From: Bugula neritina
Lineage: Eukaryota; Bryozoa; Gymnolaemata; Cheilostomatida; Bugulidae
Assembly: GCA_964035545.1 (NCBI GenBank)
Contig: OZ037772.1
Location: forward strand, 558,001-622,000
Length of the DNA stretch: 64,000 bases
Direction of reading: 5' to 3'
The notes under the pieces: generated by a model
Seen by the model: the letters and a program-made list of their open reading frames with translations, nothing else
Databases searched by the model: none
What the model was told of the DNA's origin: nothing
Position numbers and translations under genes: made by a program
In this document: in pieces, positions 44,437-56,312 of the stretch
Position numbering within the stretch: position 1 is the stretch's first letter
Layout: each line of letters starts with the position of its first letter

Positions 44437-46657
44437 CTGAAGACAGGAAACGGGTCATTGTACTTCCATAAAGGAAACGTACATGAACTGTATCAGAAGC
44501 TCAAACTAACGTCTGTTAATAGTAATGGAAGATATAACAATCTTAATGAGAATTGAAGGCTCTATTAATAGTAATCATTAGATATCTGAATTTGAATTGT
44601 GGGAGGCTAACGCACTCACCCTGAGTAAACATCAGTTTGAACAGAGCACTGAGGTTATCTCCAATACTGTTGAGACTAGCTATAGCCTGGGAACACATTT
44701 CATATTGCAGCCACGGGTCTACCTTGGTGAATTTCATACCTCCCAACTGTAAAAAGACGACAGAGCGAATAAAAATGAATAACTGAACAGAGGATACATT
44801 CAATAACAGGTGATTGTCAGGTGGGTGATATTCACTACTGCTTCCCTCTGATCACGTTATGTAACAGTCAAATATGACATCACATGTCGACTCGCTCTGC
44901 ACTGGCTGTGACAAGCAGTGCTCCATACTCAGACCACCCACAGTCCAAGCACCTGGAGCACTGCCCACACATGGCAACAAGTGACAAGACAAAGTGCTGG
45001 GGATAACTAGCAATACAAAGAGAATAAACAGTCAGAGTATGAAGCTGGTACTCACCAGTTTGAAGGTGTTCCCAATACCATCTCTATAACTGGTTAGAAA
45101 GGATTGCATTGGTTGAGGACTCTGTTAACAGCACCATAAATATCCTCTTCAGCGTGGCAGTTGCCGGCACCTGCACAACATGAAATAATTACCACCTGCT
45201 ATCCGTTGACATATGTGAGACCAGTTGCTAGTGACATCAAATGACAGGTACTTGGTTAGCAAATTTATACAAAGATGAGAGTTCTACTGTCACTTGATCA
45301 AAGCTTCCGACACTCTTCGCCTAGTGTGACTCATAAATTATATATGACTTAGGCTAGCAGGTGAGCATGAGCTCATTTTATAAGCTATGTAGCTCAAAAC
45401 TATGCAAGCATCCTACCATAAAGAGACACCACTACACCGCACCATTAGTATGAGAGTCTTCATAAGAACTAAAGCTACACTCAAGCCCCACAAACATAAT
45501 AGAATATATCACATACACTTACTATTGCACATATAGTCTATGGGTGAGAGGGTTGCAGTTAGCTTCTCTGTAGATGTATGGATATATTGAGCAAGGGCAC
45601 CTTGGGCACATGCCATGGGCACATCTGTTGACAGCTGTCAAGTACATGGCAGTACATATTAATGCACTGCCTTATCTATGTTACCCAGTAGTGCCTGCAA
45701 ACAAATATGGAAATATTACTTAGGAAATGAGCAGAATTCTTTTTATTTTAGAGATTTTACATATTCTTACATTAACAAAGGCATAAATTTTGAACATCTA
45801 CATAAAATATTAGAGATATCTTAAATTTTTCTGCAAAATCTATAAGTTGAACACTAAAATACAAGTTTCTCCCCAACATAAAATGTCAACCATTGGAGAA
45901 TCTTCTGGCTCTATAAGTTTGTATCATGAGGATATATTTAATACGATGTTACGTGATTATATGGAGTTGTCATCACAATACAGAATAGTGATAGTTTTGA
46001 GTAACAAGTCTTATATTATTATATGAACTTATGGAGAAATAGCATCTTGGGAACATAGGCTTTACATTACTACATTACAATACATACACACGTATAACAG
46101 AAGTTGATTAAAATATTTGTATATTCCTATCCTAAAGATTTCAATATTTTTCAAGTCAGTTGGGTTTTACCTTTTATATGTACACTGTTCAGTGGAATGC
46201 TTCTTTTAAACAAACAAAGTGTTATTCAAACTCATTAATTTTAGTTGCCAAGGGAGATAAAGTTGCAGATAGTTTCTTTTCCTTTCAGATAAAACGTGTT
46301 ACATATGCACATGAATATGTTCAACTGATGATAGCAATTAAAATACAAATACCTTGCAACATAAAATAACACAACACCTGCAAAATACTGCTTACAATCG
46401 AATTTGCAGCTCTAACTGTAATATTGAGTCTACCCTGTGGTGTAATGGTAGCACGCTAGCGGGTGGAAAAGTATTTAATTAAGTTCTGGGTTTGAAAAGA
46501 AATTAGGACTCACCTGCTGACACTGCCTTGTGGCTCTCCAGAATGCTGCCAGCAGAGATTCTACACAACTCACACTGTTGAAGTTAAACACCTTCCTGCT
46601 CCCTGCATTGGTTGCTATAAACAGTACAGAGCTACACGTATGAGATAAGAGTGGACT

Positions 46658-46697
<40 letters not shown>

Positions 46698-49600
46698 GGG
46701 AAGGAGAGGGGGAGGGGGAGAGGGAGAGAGAGAGGGGGAGAGGGGGAGAGGGGAAGGGGGGAGGGGGAGAGGGGAAGAGAGGGAGAGGGAGAGGGGGAGA
46801 GGGGAAGGGGAGAGAGGGAGAGGAGGGAGGGAGAGGGAGAGAGAGAGAGGGAGGGAGAGAGAGGGAGAGGGAGAGAGAGGGAAAGAGAGAGAGGACAGAT
46901 CAACAGTTACTAGCACCTCAAATTCCCCACAATTCTCACCTGTTCTGTGATCTTCACCTTAATCTCTTCCAACTTGTTATGACTTGGTAACCTGCTGTCT
47001 CCACTGTTGGAATCTGGTCTTATACCCTCACTCTCATTGGACGAGCCGTTAGCCAATAATGTGTGAGCAAATGGTGTGTTGGTGTTTAATGCTGAGTTAT
47101 TACTAGTGTTTACTGCTGACTGAGAGAGATTCGGCCTCAACTACAAAACATAACAGGATAATCTACAGTACAAGGAGAGGATCTACAATACAAGGAGGGG
47201 ATCTACAGTACAAGGAGAAGATCTACAGTACAAGGAGAGGATCTACAGTACAAGGAGAGGATCTACAGTACAAGGAGAAGATCTACAGTACAAGGAGAGG
47301 TTCTACAGTACAAGGAGGGGATCTACAGTACAAGGAGAAGATCTACAGTACAAAGAGAAGATCTACAGTACAAGGAGAGAATCTACAGTACAAGGAGAAG
47401 ATCTACAGTACAAAGAGAAGATCTACAGTACAAGGAGAGAATCTACAGTACAAGGAGAGGATCTACAGTACAAGGAGAGGATCTGCAGTACAAGGAGAAG
47501 ATCTACAGTACAAGGAGGGGATCTACAGTACAAGGAGGGGATCTACAGTACAAGGAGAGGATCTACAGTACAAAGAGAAGATCTACAGTACAAGGAGAGG
47601 ATCTACAGTACAAGGAGAAGATCTACAGTACAAGGAGAGGATCTACAGTACAAGGAGAGAATCTACAGTACAAGGAGAGAATCTACAGTACAAGGAGAAG
47701 ATCTACAGTACAAGGAGAGGATCTACAGTACAAGGAGAAGATCTACAGTACAAGGAGAAGATCTACAGTACAAAGAGAAGATCTACAGTACAAGGAGAGA
47801 ATCTACAGTACAAGGAGAAGATCTACAGTACAAAGAGAAGATCTACAGTACAAGGAGAGAATCTACAGTACAAGGAGAGGATCTACAGTACAAGGAGAGG
47901 ATCTGCAGTACAAGGAGAAGATCTACAGTACAAGGAGGGGATCTACAGTACAAGGAGGGGATCTACAGTACAAGGAGAGGATCTACAGTACAAAGAGAAG
48001 ATCTACAGTACAAGGAGAGAATCTACAGTACAAGGAGAGGATCTACAGTACAAGGAGAGAATCTACAGTACAAGGAGAAGATCTACAGTACAAGGAGAGG
48101 ATCTACAGTACAAGGAGAAGATCTACAGTACAAGGAGAAGATCTACAGTACAAGGAGAGGATCTACAGTACAAGGAGAGGATCTACAGTACAAGGAGAGG
48201 ATCTAATGTATCTCTTAGCTACAGTCTCACAAGAGAATGGATACTCTACCAGACGTGTGTATGATATGTGAGTGGTAGATGAACTCACCTGGTCAGCCAT
48301 TGAAAGTCGAATGAGTTCACTGGATATCACTCCGTCTGTGTCACACAGGAAGTGCTTCCTCTGAGAGTTCTGGACCTTCGTCTTCGCTCCTATGGCAACA
48401 GCAGTGAGACTATTAGTTACTATGGCAACAGCAGTGAGACTATTAGTTACTATAGCAACAGCAGTGAAACTATTAGTTACTATAGCAACAGCAGTGAAAC
48501 TAGTAGTTACTATGGCAACAGTAGTGGAACTAGTAGTTACTATAGCAACAGCAGGGAGACTATTAGTTACTATGGCAAAAGCAGTGAGACTATTAGTTAC
48601 TATAGCAACAGTAGTGAAACTATTAGTTACTATAGCAACAGCAGGGAGACTATTAGTTACTATAGCAACAGCAGTGTAACTAGTAGCTTAACTAACTCGT
48701 GCAAAGAGCAAATATAAACATACACAGCTATATACAGAGTATATATAAATATACACAGCTATAGTGTACACAGAGTATATATAAATATACACAGCTATAG
48801 TGTACACAGAGTATATATAAATATACACAGCAACAGTAAGGGTTGACACCATAATTTAGAATGAAGGAAGATTCTGTTTTCACCTGAAGAAGGTAGAAGC
48901 TGTTGGGTGGTCCTGTGTTCAATAGATGAAAGATTATCTCGGTATATGGTGTACGCATCATCAGATATGGGAGTGAGTCCTTGGTGGTCACATTTGAAGA
49001 GAGAAAGGTTCTGATACTCTGCGGGATATGTACAGTACATCAATTCAGACATGTACAGATTTGATGGATATAATGGTTTGTCTATTGTGAGCTAGCCAAC
49101 TATACTATGTATTGTACAGAAAGAAACAATTTCTCTCTCGTATACAATGGCACATATTCAGATATATCTTTATTGTATACTGTGGTGTTAATAACTGATC
49201 AATAGTAATACAGTCTCTGCCCCCACTACTATAAACCACATGTAAAACTAGTAACATTTCTGTCAATATATATTAATAACATTCTGAGAACAGCATGTAT
49301 ATAAATGATAACTTTTTACCAGTAAATATTTCTACGATAAGAACAGCTCACAGGAAATCCACGTTGTCGACTACTGACTCATGATTATCACTAGTTTACT
49401 ACTAGTAACCATGGTAACAACTAACATCCTATTACTATCAAATGTTACTTGCTATCACCTGAATAAGTATCAGAATAAAGGTATAATGTATGAATAATGT
49501 TGGCAGACAGCAGCCTACCAGTATGTCACTCTTAGTAACTGAGTCAATATATACTGAGAAGTTACAGGGAGATGATACAATCCTTATATCTAATCTCTTG

Positions 49601-49805
49601 TACTAGACGAGGAATAAGAAAACTTGTGTTCTAGTGTGAACCAAAATCTCTACTTAGCTACAAACATAGCTGATACTCTCCCCTGTTTATATAATAAAAT
49701 TGTAATTTAAAGAATACAAACACACTTTTCCTTAGTGGATGTCAGAACTGGACTACTCAAAGCTCTCACCAGTTTCAACTTCTCAGGAGCATTGAGGAAC
49801 ACGAT
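44254..49805 (-). CDS. Multi-exon minus-strand gene of unknown family
   Basis: Nine exons in coding order: 49770-49805, 48884-49018, 48289-48381, 46940-47140, 46514 to about 46610, 45523-45634, 45056-45170, 44620-44746, then 44330-44436 with 44254-44300. Most join in phase, unlike the other loci here. Peptides: IVFLNAPEKLKL; SLPYLMMRTPYTEIIFHLLN; KHFLCDTDGVISSELIRLSM; SRLPSHNKLEEIKVKITEQ; SVSCVESLLAAFWRATRQCQ; QGALAQYIHTSTEKLTATLS; AEEDIYGAVNRVLNQCN; KFTKVDPWLQYEMCSQAIAS; KEYDRAISLKAANTMRSCRN. Helical, cytosolic-looking, no membrane span or signal. I do not recognise the family. Both ends are missing. One exon lacks a T (see 45056). Confidence 0.7.
44620..44746 (-). CDS. Exon of the unknown gene, phase 0 to 1
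   Basis: 127 bp, acceptor TTTTTACAG, donor GTGAGT. Reads LGGMKFTKVDPWLQYEMCSQ, AIASLNSIGDNLSALFKLMF, TQ. Joins the next exon through G + GC = Gly. Confidence 0.75.
45056..45170 (-). CDS. Exon with a one-base deletion in a T run
   Basis: Preceding exon 45523-45634 ends in phase 1 and this exon begins SAGNCHAEEDIYGAVNRVLN QCNPF, then hits TAA at 45094-45096. One base off, the rest reads LTSYRDGIGNTFKL to the donor GTGAGT. Its 115 bp is exactly one short of the length needed to join both neighbours. One T missing from TTT (45098-45100) explains everything: a homopolymer sequencing error or a null allele. Confidence 0.7.
45523..45634 (-). CDS. Exon of the unknown gene, phase 0 to 1
   Basis: 112 bp, acceptor TTGACAG-side at 45635, donor GTAAGT. 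Reads LSTDVPMACAQGALAQYIHT, STEKLTATLSPIDYMCN. No stop; fits the neighbours on both sides. Confidence 0.7.
46434..46495 (+). tRNA. tRNA-like remnant (SINE head or tRNA pseudogene)
   Basis: CTGTGGTGTAATGGTAGCAC resembles a tRNA 5' half with A box (TGGTGTAATGGTAGCA), and GTTCTGGGTTTGAA about 35 bp on approximates a B box. A clean acceptor stem and anticodon arm cannot be drawn, so it is a decayed tRNA or SINE fragment rather than a working tRNA gene. Confidence 0.3.
46514..46610 (-). CDS. Exon of the unknown gene; 5' border unresolved
   Basis: Reads ATNAGSRKVFNFNSVSCVES then LLAAFWRATRQCQQ, ending at CAG/gtgagt in phase 0 and joining 45523-45634. The nearest acceptor (TGTTTATAG) is one base off the required phase. 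Confidence 0.6.
46661..46895. repeat. GA-rich low-complexity tract
   Basis: Pure purine (GAGAGGGAGA variants) for about 235 bp within an intron of the minus-strand gene. Homopurine/homopyrimidine mirror tracts like this can form triplex DNA. Long frames here are compositional. Confidence 0.95.
46940..47140 (-). CDS. Ser/Asn-rich exon of the unknown gene
   Basis: 201 bp, phase 0 to phase 0 (acceptor TTTTGTAG, donor GTGAGA). LRPNLSQSAVNTSNNSALNT, a disordered Ser/Asn-rich middle, then NKLEEIKVKITEQ, a short helix. Confidence 0.7.
47150..48205. repeat. 20-bp minisatellite with higher-order duplication
   Basis: About 53 copies of ATCTACAGTACAAGGAGARR with a strict 20-bp period, in an intron of the minus-strand gene. 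The block 47341-47580 is repeated identically at 47761-48000, a 420-bp (21-unit) offset, showing a recent large duplication within the array. Confidence 0.97.
48289..48381 (-). CDS. Exon of the unknown gene
   Basis: TKVQNSQRKHFLCDTDGVIS then SELIRLSMADQ, donor GTGAGT. The phase-consistent acceptor is GAAG at 48382-48385; a stronger-looking ATAG acceptor lies 8 bp upstream. Confidence 0.6.
48396..48690. repeat. 30-bp minisatellite beside an exon
   Basis: Ten copies of a 30-bp unit, ACTATGGCAACAGCAGTGAG plus ACTATTAGTT. It starts within 15 bp of exon 48289-48381, so the exon's acceptor and pyrimidine tract derive from repeat sequence. All frames are open because 30 is a multiple of 3. Confidence 0.95.
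48716..48832. repeat. About 45-bp tandem repeat with TATATAAATATACACAGC
   Basis: Three copies of a unit combining ACACAGCTATAGTGTACACA and GAGTATATATAAAT. Confidence 0.85.
48884..49018 (-). CDS. Exon of the unknown gene; two open frames
   Basis: 135 bp, acceptor ATCCCGCAG, donor GTGAAA. The phase-0 reading SIRTFLSSNVTTKDSLPYLM, MRTPYTEIIFHLLNTGPPNS, FYLLQ fits both neighbours. A second frame (EYQNLSLFKCDHQGLTPISD) is also open but does not fit. Confidence 0.6.
49770..49805 (-). CDS. Micro-exon, most upstream recognised
   Basis: 36 bp, IVFLNAPEKLKL, between TGTTGTAG and GTGAGA, phase 0 both sides. Short but with strong splice sites and phase fit. Confidence 0.5.
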
Positions 49806-52800
49806 CTACAACATACACCCACACATATCTAGAACTACCCTCTATATTCACTAAACAGAGTTCCTCAGTCTATTCAGCATGATAGGAAAAACCCAGCAGG
49901 AAACAAACTCAAGGCTAAAACAGTTATCTGACTGTGAATCACACATTTTATGTTTCCACATTGAAGAACACATTGAACCAGCACACACTAGGCTAACTAC
50001 AATCAGCTAGTCTCATGGTTCTCTCTCATACTACAGAGAGCTAAGTCTATCTAACTGGTGGCCAGCTATAAAGTTCTGAGTATTTATATAGTGTGCCCAT
50101 GAATTGTTAACAGGGTGGACTTAACTTCTTTAACCCCTTCGTCTCCAACTCTCTGTATAATACTTATATTATGGGGCGCAGTTGCTATGTATTTTGTAAA
50201 TTGAAAAAAAGTATTTAAATATACTCCAGTTGCAGTTTTATAATAGATTAGGAGACAACTAGCTAATGTTTAAATGAAAACATTTAATGGCCTACACCAA
50301 GCTTGAAAATAATTAGATATAAGCCCACCCCTTGTGCTAGTCACATATTCATGTTCATAGCTTAAGTGAGCTGAAGCGCACATTACAGTGGCTGATCATC
50401 ACCACACACATTCTCACACTGTTCTCATAAACTGCAAAGTCGTAAATATGTTCTCCTTCACATTGGTACTTGAACTCGTACTGAAAGTGTTGCTCATAAC
50501 TGTTCATATTGACACTGACATTATGAAGTTAGTAGTGATATTTCATTTTCAATAGTAGGGCTTTTAGATGGTATTGATTCATACACAATGAGAAATACTT
50601 GCAAATGTTGATAAATTATTTTATGATTGAATTGGTGAGTTATAATGTGTATCATTCAAATGTGAACACTGAACATGATCTGGTCACCTTGATTACTTCA
50701 TATTGATTCATCGCAATTGTCAGTATAATTGTGCCATAGAGAATTCTATTAAGTTTAAAAATTGACATACAGTTTCACATTGCTCATTCAGTGATCCATG
50801 CTTAGTGTCACATTGGCCTTCAGGCTTAAAGCAACGAAATCTAACAGTAACACTATCTATAAGTATATTTATATTATTATCAAGTATTAGCATTATGACA
50901 TAAAATTTAACTTAAAGCCTGTCAGTTATAGTGTCTATGAAATTAAATTCCAAAAATAAAAAAAAAACAAAAATAACAACTTTTATTCACGCTTCAACTT
51001 TCAAAACGAAGACTAAGTTCAGCCCAACGAGGTAAGAAATGATCATTTAATCAGTTAATCACAATGCCTAGTATGTTATCACATTCACCCAAGCTTTCAC
51101 TGTAAACCACAATGATTATGAGTATGATTTAATGAGTATGGCAATATGGCAATCCCAACGACAATCACAATAACAGTCTTAGTTCTTACTATTACTATTA
51201 GTATTACTAATACTATTACTATTAGTATTACTTACAACTTGCTTATGCAAGAGAATTAAATCTTTAAAGCGTAGCATCCTTTTCAAGCAAAATAAGGATA
51301 ATAAGTTTCGTCAAATTGAGTTAAAAACTACAACTTTACAACTTATAAGTCACAAGTATAAAGCAACTTATGCTCAGTCATCACTAATCCTAGTGGGTAC
51401 GGCAAGCATATAGCATAATTTATTTCACAATGCGACAAGATTATCTAGACGGTGCGCTTACGCCTCTCATTGTACTTGAGCATTATCCAATTGTATGGTT
51501 TTTATGACTTTGAAATCCGTTTTTGAGAAGCAAGGCTAGATAAAAATTAATGATCGATATTGACTCGCTAAGAGTACTCATGTAAACCCGCAAACTACAA
51601 CTTTTAACTTGACCGCAAAGCTGGAAGTACGATAAGCGTCGCCGTATTGATTTCAGGCGAATTTTAGTTTATTTCTTTCAAACTGCTGAGAAGTAATATT
51701 TCATTATATTTTGCTTCCATATTTTTATGTCTGTATCAGCCATCAGGGCTATCGCGATACAATTATAAATGTTCTTAATTCAATCAATATTATGAAATAA
51801 TTAATGTAGGAAATTCAATTTTGACTATATAGAATAATCTCAATCTGAATAAGTATTATTTATTTATTTAACACTTGCACTTCGTCTTACTCTTACTCTT
51901 ACTCTTTATCTTAGTCTTAGTCAGATAACATACTGATACTGATACTCAATCTCATACTCAATCTCATACTGAGTCTGATACCCATAGTCATAGTGATAGT
52001 CTTTGCCAGATTATTGCTAGATAACTTAAGCTAGTACTAGTACTACTACTAGTAGTACTACTACTAGTACTAATAATCACAGTACTAATAGTAATAGTAA
52101 TAGTATTAGAGTAATACTAATACTAATAGTAATACTACCACTAGTAGTAGTAGCAGTAGTGCTAGTAGTAGTAGGGTACATGATGATGATCATTATGATT
52201 ATGATTATGAAGATGGTTATTACTATAACTATTACGGTATGAGTATAACTATAAGTATTAGTATTTGATTTTATTTTGCATTGCTAATTGAAGACCATGC
52301 GTTAAAATTAACTGTTTCTCTCTTTTCTAAGTTACATTTAAAGTTGCACACTAATAGACATATATGCTTTCAATTTTTTGGGTCTATCTTTAAGTTGTGA
52401 AACTTGACCAGTATGACTATGACTAACTGTAACTAGAATAAAATATTGGATGATAGAGAAGTTTCATACAGTTACACCTCCTTTGACTTGTGCTACCGTC
52501 GGTAGTGTTAAAAGAGTGGAGCCAAAGAAGAGCATAATCACAGAATTCACAGCCTGCTGGTTTGAGCTTTTTGTGGTCTAGAGATTGTACTGGGTTACAG
52601 GGATCTTTTTCCCGTCTGTGAATTTCTGATCCCTGCGGTTGCTTCTGACTGTGGGTAGTTGGAGGTGTTGAGGGAGTGGGCTCACTTGGTAGGCTATATC
52701 ATTGTAATCATATTAACCAACTTAACAGTTTACTAATTCATTGTCTAACTCTGTCTGTCTCTGACTAGTAACACTATTTATTTATTTATTTACTTATTAA

Positions 52801-52980
52801 TTTATTTATTTGACTAAATCTTGTCTGTCGTTGTCTAGTAACACTATTTATTTATTTACTTCCTACTCCTTAGAGTTAATATTTGCTAAAATTATCTGAT
52901 AAAAAATTAAAACCTGAACCTGTCTTTGAATATTTTCGAAAAAAAATAATATGACGAAACCTAAAAGATCGGACTCAACC
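49806..52980. other. Region without recognised genes
   Basis: AT-rich, with several near-simple stretches: CTTACTCTTACTCTTA near 51890, CAATCTCATA repeats near 51945, trinucleotides near 52030-52180, and a duplicated block (CTAGTAACACTATTTATTTA at 52764 and 52836). A GC-richer piece at 52500-52700 could be the LINE 5' region. The missing 5' exons of the minus-strand gene may lie at the left end. Confidence 0.5.
52020..52180. repeat. Degenerate (AGT/ACT)n trinucleotide tract
   Basis: CTAGTACTACTACTAGTAGT and AATAGTAATAGTAATAGTAT type sequence, alternating strand polarity. Same trinucleotide family as the large array at 57.1 kb. Confidence 0.85.
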
Positions 52981-53059
52981 TCAAGTACTAACTCATCAAC
53001 AGCTAAATGCACCCAGAGGCAGTGCTATACTTAATTCTACCCCAGGACCTACCGTGCCT

Positions 53060-54232
53060 CAGGCAGTGTGTGAAAAGTGTACTAAAAAATAGATAATGAA
53101 GATGAAGGTACCCTGTCAATTGAGTGTGAAACTTGTCTCATTTGGTTTCATTTAGACTGTGCTGATCTTATAAAGCAAGATCTAAACACCATTACGAAGA
53201 AGGGCACTCATTGTTTTTGTGACCAATATAAAGCTGTGGCATTCCCAAATTTCATAACCAGACTTCAAGCTGTTGAATCCCACATTGAAAAAAGTTATGT
53301 TCAAGTAATGGGTTCATTTAATAATCGCATGACTGCTGTGGAATCTCAACTAACTAGCTTATTTGAGAATCATGTTTCCAGAAATGAGAAAACATTTGCT
53401 TCGGTAGTTGCAAGACTGGAAGACTCCACTACAACAATAAATAGGCAACTAAAAAACCAAGAAGTTCAAATTAAATCTACCAAAACAAAGATTTCTAGCG
53501 AAAGCAGAGCTAAAAATATCATAGTTTTTAGAATTTCCGAGGAACACGACTATAGTGAACTAGGCTTTGAGTTGAGCATTAACTCTTCACGGATGTTCTT
53601 TATTATGTTTTATTATACTTCTATTGACATCCTATTGACATCGTCAAGACTACAATTATTGCAATTCAAACTTACATGATCAGGATAAACATAAATAAAC
53701 AATAAACAAAAAAGAAAACAATATAATAAATGTAAATAACTTACTTATTTTGCTCTCTTAAAATTACACCAGTTCACTAGCACCAACTATTGCCAAGTGC
53801 CAGAGTTAGCACTGGCTGTGCTGTAGAAAGCTTTTCTTAGTGTAGCTAAAATAGCTTATCAAACTAGCGCTAATTTCACTACGACACTACTTTAGATGAA
53901 TCCATAGGAAAACTTTCAGAAGTTTTAGATTCATGTAGTCTCAGATTTCACACATCAAGAGACAATGCCGCAAGATTAGGACAAAAAAAAAAGTTGACAA
54001 GATTAGACCCACAAGACTAACATCAGCTTTAGAAGTTCAAAAATGGGAATTTCTAAAACGAATCAACGATCAGAAAATAGAAGGAGTCTTTGCGCGTCTT
54101 GACTGGAACAAAGAGGAACAAGAAAAAGATTTTTAACTGAGAAGCGAGCTTAGGGAATTGAGGCAGAAAAATCCAGAAAACAAGTACAAGATAACAAACG
54201 GGAAGATAATAATCGAAGAATATTATCTGTAA
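53060..54232 (+). pseudogene. LINE ORF1 (PHD-like finger, coiled coil, C-terminal LR-EL domain)
   Basis: CEKCTKK at 53068 and CETCLIWFHLDCADLIKQDL near 53130, then CFC, give C-x2-C...C-x2-C-x4-H-x2-C as in PHD fingers of invertebrate CR1-like ORF1 proteins. A coiled coil follows (ITRLQAVESHIEKSYVQVMG, TTINRQLKNQEVQIKSTKTK). About 300 bp of unrelated sequence (53575-53880) interrupts it. The rest reads VLDSCSLRFHTSRDNAARLG, QKWEFLKRINDQKIEGVFAR, then TAA at 54134-54136 and LRSELRELRQKNPENKYKIT with NGKIII, the conserved ORF1 end. ORF1 proteins bind element RNA. Confidence 0.75.
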
Positions 54233-56312
54233 ATGCAAGATCAGTAAGGGGGAAAATATCGGAGATTCAAACCCTATCCGTTGAATACAATATCATTTGT
54301 ATTACTGAAACACACCTAGATAATGCATTTTTGAATTCTCAATTGTTTTCTCCCAAAGATAAAGTAGTATATAGAAAAGGCCGTGACTCGCACGGAGGTG
54401 GTGTATTGATTGCCATAAATGTACTGACTTGTCATATAAAGTTTAAAGCGCAAATTAAATAACACCGGGTATTAGCCACCATTTCATGATAGAAACGGTC
54501 TTGACCTGTAAAGTTGAACAGGAGAAGAAACCACTTATCCCCCATCAAGCTATTTCACAAAATCGAGTTTCGAACTCGGCGAGTTTACAACTTGTCTAGA
54601 CGAGTTGCTTTATACTATTAAAAACAAATTAATGCTGAAATATGATATTAATGTTATATGGAATACATTTCAGACTGAATTACATATACTTGTTGATTCA
54701 TATGTCCCAACTAAACAACGTAAGCCTAAAAATCTACATGAGCCTCTCTGGTTTACGGGCATGTAAGAAACAGCGAAAGTTCTACAACCGCTTTCAAAAG
54801 TCTGGTGATACTGATCACTTGGCTAAATATAAAGAATTACGTCGCCACAATGAAAAATTATTTAGGAAGCTAAAAGTATCTTTTCTGGTGAATCGTCTAT
54901 ACCAACCTCTTTCCAGTGGCTACACAAAACTGTTTTACAAATATGTTACAGACCTAAAAGGGAATGATCATGAGATTACTTCCATAGAAAATAATGATGA
55001 TATTTTGATGCGCGATAAAACTAAGATATCTAACACTCTGAATGGTTTTTTCTACAGTGTGATTACCACTCCATCACCTTTAACAGAATTACCATCAGTC
55101 GCTGAGAAACATAATATAGTGGTAACTAAAGAAGGAGCTGTAAACCTGCTGAGACAACTTGTGCAAGGTAAAGCTCCTGGGGTAGATGAATTCACAAAGA
55201 ACTATCTCACAGTAGACTTAGATCGAACAGCAGAAATACTGGTGTGTATTTTGAATCATTCACTCAGTACAGGAATAGTGCCGGATGACTGGAAGACTGC
55301 AAATGTAACACCTGTGTTTAAACAGGGTAACCGCACTCTAGTTTCCAACTATCGACCAGTATCACTAACGTGCATTTGTTGTAAAATTCTTGAACATGTG
55401 GTTCTGCATCATTTAAACACACAATTGGAAAATTTCATACATGAAAGCCAACATGGTTTTCGCCGCAACTTTTTATGTGTTACTCAGCTTGCTACCGTCA
55501 ACCATGATATATTAAGGCATACAGATAAAGGACATTTTGTAGATGCAGTTGTGCTGGATTTTTCTGAAGCCTTTGATGTAATTGACCATCATATTCTTGT
55601 AAACAAAATTATATTGTTAAAAAATAAACCCCTGTATTATCTGATAAGTATCATCATTTTTAACTGGACGCTCACAACGAGTGGTCATTGATGGGGTATC
55701 TTCGGATTTAACACCAGTGACTTCCGGGGTTCCACAAGGAAATGTGCTGGGTCCAACATTATTCGTTTTGCTTATTAATGACATTGTAAACTGCGTTACA
55801 CACAGTACAATCAGACTTTTTGCTCATGACACTCTTGTCTATCCGCCCATTACTGATGCAAATGACCTTCATAACCTACAGGGATATCTCTAGACTTTAT
55901 AGGTGGGCAAAAGAAAACAATATGAAGTTTAACTCAAAGAAAAGTAATGTCATCACCTTTGGTAAGAAAACAGAAAATATGGAAAATGTCTTCACTTATA
56001 AATTAGGAAAAGATCCCCTTAATAGAGTTGGAGTTGTAAAATACCTTGGGATATTGCTGGGATAGGCCTGGAAACATTAAGAAAGCGCAGACAATCACAA
56101 AGAATTTCTTTGTTTTGTCAGATTACTGTTAATGATGATTTATTTCCAACCTTACATAACACACTTAAATCAATGAAATCCTCAACCCATGACATGAATA
56201 CCCGTATTAAGACTTTCAATGCTATAGCCTGCGATTGGAGCCTGTACCTGCAGGGTTTCCTGGTGCGCACTGTCCGGGAGCTCCATACGGGGGAGATAGT
56301 AGCGGACTTTTG
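54190..56312 (+). pseudogene. LINE ORF2 (endonuclease start and reverse transcriptase), broken
   Basis: Endonuclease N-terminus ILSVNARSVRGKISEIQTLS, ICITETHLDN and DSHGGGVLIAI, ending at TAA 54460-54462; the rest of the domain is missing. RT from 54642: LLRQLVQGKAPGVDEFTKNY, TANVTPVFKQGNRTLVSNYR, PVSLTCICCKILEHVVLHHL, SQHGFRRNFL, AVVLDFSEAFDVIDHHILVN. A frameshift near 55685 precedes SGVPQGNVLGPTLFVLLIND. The catalytic FADD box reads FAHD (RLFAHDTLVY), losing the first metal-binding Asp. The C-terminal part is degraded and ends near 56312. Confidence 0.88.

Noticed and set aside
46475-46950. Long Ser/Leu/Pro and Arg/Glu frames on both strands
   Set aside because: Products of the purine-only tract; only 46514-46610 (-) is kept as an exon on other evidence.
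47150-48205. Possible CRISPR array (regular 20-bp units)
   Set aside because: Units are contiguous with no unique spacers; eukaryotic minisatellite.
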